Positions 60,498 to 64,000 of a DNA stretch of 64,000 nt are shown here, one piece after another. This stretch comes from UTCFX2 sp963827155 (lineage in GTDB: Bacteria; Chloroflexota; Anaerolineae; Anaerolineales; UBA4823). Made by a program: the position numbers and the translations under genes. The notes beneath the pieces were generated by a model, which saw only the letters and a program-made list of their open reading frames with translations, did no database searches and was not told the origin of the DNA. The stretch is taken from contig CAWGZV010000002.1 in NCBI GenBank assembly GCA_963827155.1, positions 2,666,001-2,730,000 on the forward strand, read 5' to 3'. Positions within the stretch are counted from its first letter, which is position 1. Each line of letters starts with the position of its first letter.

Positions 60498-63197
60498 TCA
60501 GCTGACTCCTTCGCGGGAAGGAGATTTCCGTTTTCGCCGCAACAACTCCAGTGGGAACTCGTTCGTGCCAGAATTCGCCTGCACAACGGACATCCAGACT
60601 GACGGGAGATCGACTGCATCAGGATAAATCAAATAGCGAGGCGACCAAACTGGATGAAATTTCTGCTTGAATTCATGCAGCCCTTTAAAGTTATAGAACT
60701 GGTTGATGTGCTCAAAAGTGTAATGCATCACCCGCTCGAGGGCAGGATCTTCCGGATGCTCCCCTACCCCAGATAGCGAGCTCAGCCCAAGGTTGAAAGA
60801 ATCATATCCCTGCTGGCGCGCCCATTCGATCAAAGAGACAAAGAGGAAGTCCATTGTCCCCGACTCGACCTCGCGGCGGCGGCGCATGAGGTCGATAGCG
60901 ACCTCATTGCGCTGGTATTCCGGGAGGATGTTTACAAAAGCGGTGATCCAACCTTTCGGAGCCAGCACAACTGCCAGTGGCGTGCTGCGGAGATAATCTG
61001 GGTCAAACCAACCCAGTGAAAAACGTTTTTCCGAACCATGCATCATCGTCAGCCATTCATCGCTGATCTCGCTCAGCTCACGCATCACGGCATCTGAAAC
61101 CGGCGCAGGGTAGACTTGAAAAGTGCAGCCTATCTTCTGAATATGATGGAAGGCATTGCGGGTAGATTTGTTCTCCACTCCTTCAAGAGAATAGCTGTGA
61201 ACATCGACAATCGCGTCTTGACCGATGCAGATTGACCGGAAACCCTGGGCAGTGTAGCTCGCAAGGGTATCTGGAAGGGTCTGGTAAAAAACGGGGGTCC
61301 AGTCGTTTTGTATGCAAATATTTCTAAAGGAGGCGATCGAGCCGGCCAGATCGTCCGATGGACCAATTGGGTCTCCCAGCGCGACAGCAGTTCGACCTTT
61401 GACCGTATAAGCGATGTAAGATCCGCCTGGGCTGAAAAATACGGCCTTATCTTCCAGCAATGTAAGCCGTGCCATCGCGCTGCGCCCAAACTGCTCCACA
61501 ATCTGGGCGGCACGCTGGCGCTGCTCAGGCGTCGCCGGGTCCCGAACCAAGACCGGGCGCAACAGCATCCAGAAGGCATAACCAAAGGTCACAAAAGCCA
61601 CAATATAGATCGAAACGGCAAAGTAACGCCCAAAACCCGTAATCGGCTCTAAACCAGGATCGTAGAATTGGGTAAACATCACCACTGTCTGGCGGAGGGC
61701 ATTCAAGAAGTCAAAATTGACTGTGTAATGGCGATCGAGCAGGTAAAAACCCAGCACACCGTAACCCAGGGTGAAGAAGAACGCGGCTGCCAGAGCTCGC
61801 AAACCCTGCTGGACAGATGGCCGGTCAGAGCGGGCATGGAAATGGTCGCGGAGCGCAACCAGCCAGATGGTTAACCCGAGCGCCATCAGGGTCTCTTCAT
61901 AATCAATTCCCTTGATCAAATGGCTGGCGGCTGAGACCAGCAGCACCACAAGCGTACCAATCCAGGCGACGCGTTTCCGACGCCACAGCCCTTGGGCTAA
62001 CACGATCAGGGCAAAGCCTGCCAGCACTGCGGTCAGACGCCCACCATGGCGCACGCCTAGAGGAGAATATACCTGCAAGAGTGCGATACGGTCTCGCATC
62101 GACGGCGCCAGCGCCGATAAGACATTTACCGCGCCCATCAGCGCGGTCAGGATGGCAATCAGGCGCACAAACCAGGACTCCGAGATCGAGCGTTCCTCTG
62201 CACCGAAGGTGCGCACTCGCCTTAAGATCACAAAGCCAATCGAGAGTGGAAGCCAGAAGGTAAGGCCGCGGAAGGCGAGTGAAACCGTGGTCGCGACAGC
62301 CGAGGGGACGCTCAGGGAGGCGAACACGATTGGCATCACACCTTCGACGACACCGATGCCCTGGGGGATAGGCGAGACGATCCAGAAAAGAATGCCCATC
62401 GCATACCCGGCGACCAGCACACCCAGGCTAACCGGGTTGTGGAATGCCAGGAAAAGCGCGAACAGGCTGGCAAGGTCGACAATATGACCAATGAAAATGA
62501 GGCCCAACATGCGGAGCAGTCGAGTCGGATAGCGGGCGATCGCGTTAGAAGCATCGATAAACTCCGCGGCGTTTGTCTCCGCCCAACCCCGCATTAAGAA
62601 AGGCTGCCTTCTCCAGCGAGCAGCGAAGCTGTCCGAGGTTCGCTGCATCCAGGATAGAATCTTATTGATCCTATCCGGCTGCCACAAACCAATCCCCAAT
62701 ATCCCGGTTACAGTACCCGTCATCACGAGCAGCATCAGAGCTCCAATAACCTGGTAACTTTGAAGGTTGTTTTGGAGAAATAGGTAGGCCATCCCTAAAA
62801 AACACACCACGCTGAAGGTCGCCAATTCCCCGATCATATGCAGCAGGACCCCGGCCGCAGCGCGCGCCGGGGATTGGCCGCGCCGGGCAGCGTCATCCGC
62901 CCACAATGCCATCCCAGAGACATTGGCCGAGGGGGCGGCAACATTGATGAAGATCGAAGCGAAGGTAACCGGCATCAACTCCGCTACCCTGCTCTTGACC
63001 TCCACGGTCCAGAAGGCGGCCTGGTAAGCTGCAGTGACTACAAGATAGTAAACGACCTGGAGAGCAGCGGCGATCAGCACCCATTCCCACTGCCCGCTGG
63101 CGAGGGTTTGGGCCAGGTTTTCTATCTCAGTCAGGCGCGTGAATACAAATATCAGGAAAACGACAACCAATAGCCAGAAGATCCAGCGGCGCTTCAT
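60498..63197 (-). CDS. mprF: MprF-like bifunctional flippase / aminoacyl-phospholipid synthase
   Basis: 899 residues. The N-terminal ~330 residues are a UPF0104 flippase domain with eight or so TM helices. A further TM block follows, then a C-terminal DUF2156 GNAT-like synthase domain of about 300 residues (FFSPGGSYIAYTVKGRTAVALGDPIGP, GMDFLFVSLIEWARQQGYDSFNLGLSSLSG, LHEFKQKFHPVWSPRYLIYP). MprF transfers Lys or Ala from tRNA to phosphatidylglycerol and flips the product, lowering surface charge and protecting from cationic peptides. The amino acid cannot be predicted. The synthase half is complete. Confidence 0.87.
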   Translation of the reverse strand: MKRRWIFWLLVVVFLIFVFTRLTEIENLAQTLASGQWEWVLIAAALQVVYYLVVTAAYQAAFWTVEVKSRVAELMPVTFASIFINVAAPSANVSGMALWADDAARRGQSPARAAAGVLLHMIGELATFSVVCFLGMAYLFLQNNLQSYQVIGALMLLVMTGTVTGILGIGLWQPDRINKILSWMQRTSDSFAARWRRQPFLMRGWAETNAAEFIDASNAIARYPTRLLRMLGLIFIGHIVDLASLFALFLAFHNPVSLGVLVAGYAMGILFWIVSPIPQGIGVVEGVMPIVFASLSVPSAVATTVSLAFRGLTFWLPLSIGFVILRRVRTFGAEERSISESWFVRLIAILTALMGAVNVLSALAPSMRDRIALLQVYSPLGVRHGGRLTAVLAGFALIVLAQGLWRRKRVAWIGTLVVLLVSAASHLIKGIDYEETLMALGLTIWLVALRDHFHARSDRPSVQQGLRALAAAFFFTLGYGVLGFYLLDRHYTVNFDFLNALRQTVVMFTQFYDPGLEPITGFGRYFAVSIYIVAFVTFGYAFWMLLRPVLVRDPATPEQRQRAAQIVEQFGRSAMARLTLLEDKAVFFSPGGSYIAYTVKGRTAVALGDPIGPSDDLAGSIASFRNICIQNDWTPVFYQTLPDTLASYTAQGFRSICIGQDAIVDVHSYSLEGVENKSTRNAFHHIQKIGCTFQVYPAPVSDAVMRELSEISDEWLTMMHGSEKRFSLGWFDPDYLRSTPLAVVLAPKGWITAFVNILPEYQRNEVAIDLMRRRREVESGTMDFLFVSLIEWARQQGYDSFNLGLSSLSGVGEHPEDPALERVMHYTFEHINQFYNFKGLHEFKQKFHPVWSPRYLIYPDAVDLPSVWMSVVQANSGTNEFPLELLRRKRKSPSREGVS

Positions 63198-63746
63198 TTC
63201 ACGCCTCTAAGGGGATTACCGAAATCTTGGATTTCGCAGCCATATGCAGAAATACAGCAACAACCTTTAACTGAAGCACTGCCCCGTACATGCACAAACT
63301 TCCCCCTAGAGAGAACCGCTCTGCTTTTGGGCATGGTGGTGAGGCTCAAATATCTTGCTTGATGATGGCGTGATAAGTGTGGCAAGAATGCCCAATTGTA
63401 CACCGGATCACCCATGATATTCGCACCCTCGCGGACCCATGAGGTGATCACATTGGATACTACCGTGAAACGCAAAGCACCCAAAACCCAAACGTTGAAG
63501 ATGAACTGACCAAGTATTAACCGGAGGTCGCTGCGGAGGTCGCCAGTAGGTCGCCATCGAGATTGGAGCAGGAGTCTCTGCTGAGACCCCCACGGAGTTT
63601 GCCGCGCCGATCACATGTTCTTCCCAGCTATTATTGAATGAAATCTGCGATGCACCATCCATGGTTCAACCTGAGAAATCTCTACAATATCATCCGGCAC
63701 GCATAAGCGATGTTTTAACCACATAAGTTGCTTTCCACCCATTTAT
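63198..63746. other. Intergenic region, no gene seen
   Basis: About 550 bases between the MprF-like gene and the partial methyltransferase gene, both on the minus strand. Open frames exist but have no ribosome binding sites or family-like sequence. No tRNA, repeat or hairpin stands out. It may contain remnants of decayed genes. Confidence 0.5.
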
Positions 63747-64000
63747 TCATTTTAAGTCAGCCAACTGTGCAACCACGACCAGGTTGCCGCTGGAGCGCGG
63801 ATCGAAGCGCCCACCAGCCATCCCACCATAGAGCTGGATGTCGCCGAACCCGGCGGCTTGGAGCTCTGCGGACAGCTCAAGGGCTCGCTGCGGATAGAGG
63901 CGGGTGCTGTGTGCTTTCTGCTCCCATTGGCCTTGAGTAAGGCGCTTAAGGGTAAGCATATTGAACGTGATCAACCCATCCGGATCGAAATCGTAAAAAC
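63747..64000 (-). CDS. SAM-dependent methyltransferase, C-terminal part (5' end outside window)
   Basis: The frame is open to the window edge, giving the last ~83 residues. The sequence YDFDPDGLITFNMLTLKRL followed by RLYPQRALELSAELQAAGFGDIQLYGGMAGGRFDPRSSGNLVVVAQ is the C-terminal strand-helix-strand part of a class I methyltransferase, where the AGF-x-D-x-x-x-Y-G segment ends the Rossmann fold. The substrate is unknown. The TTG inside the segment is not taken as start because family-like residues precede it. Confidence 0.7.
   Translation of the reverse strand, partial: FYDFDPDGLITFNMLTLKRLTQGQWEQKAHSTRLYPQRALELSAELQAAGFGDIQLYGGMAGGRFDPRSSGNLVVVAQLADLK

Noticed and set aside
63408..63662. 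Minus-strand frame of 84 residues in the 63.2-63.7 kb gap
   Set aside because: No ribosome binding site, no recognisable motif and an atypical residue mix. Most likely chance.

Overview
The window looks like a chromosomal segment of a Chloroflexota bacterium of the Anaerolineae type. This is inferred from gene families and base composition, because no rRNA or tRNA gene is present. There is no prophage, insertion sequence, CRISPR array or replication origin. Genes sit in compact operons with frequent 1-13 nt overlaps.

Layout. 1-4500: the end of an unknown gene, a UBP-type zinc-finger protein, uridine kinase, cyclophilin, a VTT membrane protein, a block of dispersed repeats and an M20 peptidase. 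4500-8750: a NarL-type two-component pair, a cupredoxin lipoprotein, a cytochrome c lipoprotein and a peroxiredoxin. 8770-13440: two MoeA genes (one fused to a periplasmic-binding-protein domain), a MenA/UbiA prenyltransferase and a DinB-like protein. 13470-23240: a sulfur and metal region with a membrane-anchored rhodanese, a heavy-metal P-type ATPase with its ArsR/SmtB repressor, then an operon of ArsR regulator, triheme cytochrome, two YeeE/YedE permease halves, and a molybdopterin oxidoreductase / four-cluster ferredoxin / cytochrome b complex. 23300-34040: ModA, then a glycan or envelope cluster (two polysaccharide pyruvyl transferases, a multi-TM protein, GT4, LarA-like, UPF0104 flippase, MATE). 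34050-36530: cytochrome b plus multiheme cytochrome c. 36500-42280: proline dehydrogenase and a sigma-54 module (rpoN, NtrB-like kinase, NtrC-like activator). 43900-52360: a cobalamin-riboswitch-controlled uptake and salvage operon. 52570-58730: a ferredoxin and an arsenic island. 58930-64000: a HEAT-repeat protein, exonuclease III, an MprF-like protein and a partial methyltransferase.

The strongest unusual signal is a pair of probable selenoproteins. The rhodanese and the second YeeE/YedE half each carry an in-frame TGA exactly where homologues have a conserved cysteine. Each TGA is followed at the right distance by a two-tier hairpin resembling a bacterial SECIS element. Both proteins handle sulfane sulfur and lie about 5 kb apart, which suggests selenocysteine-based sulfur (or selenium) trafficking feeding the adjacent molybdoenzyme. 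The second signal is a self-contained sigma-54 module: rpoN has a textbook -24/-12 promoter in front of it, and the only activator encoded beside it lacks a DNA-binding domain and has GAFTSA in place of GAFTGA.

Caution: at least 16 single- or double-base frameshifts break 11 otherwise well-conserved genes, mostly in homopolymers. I read most of them as sequencing or assembly errors rather than gene decay. The selenocysteine calls do not depend on any indel, because the frame is the same before and after each TGA.
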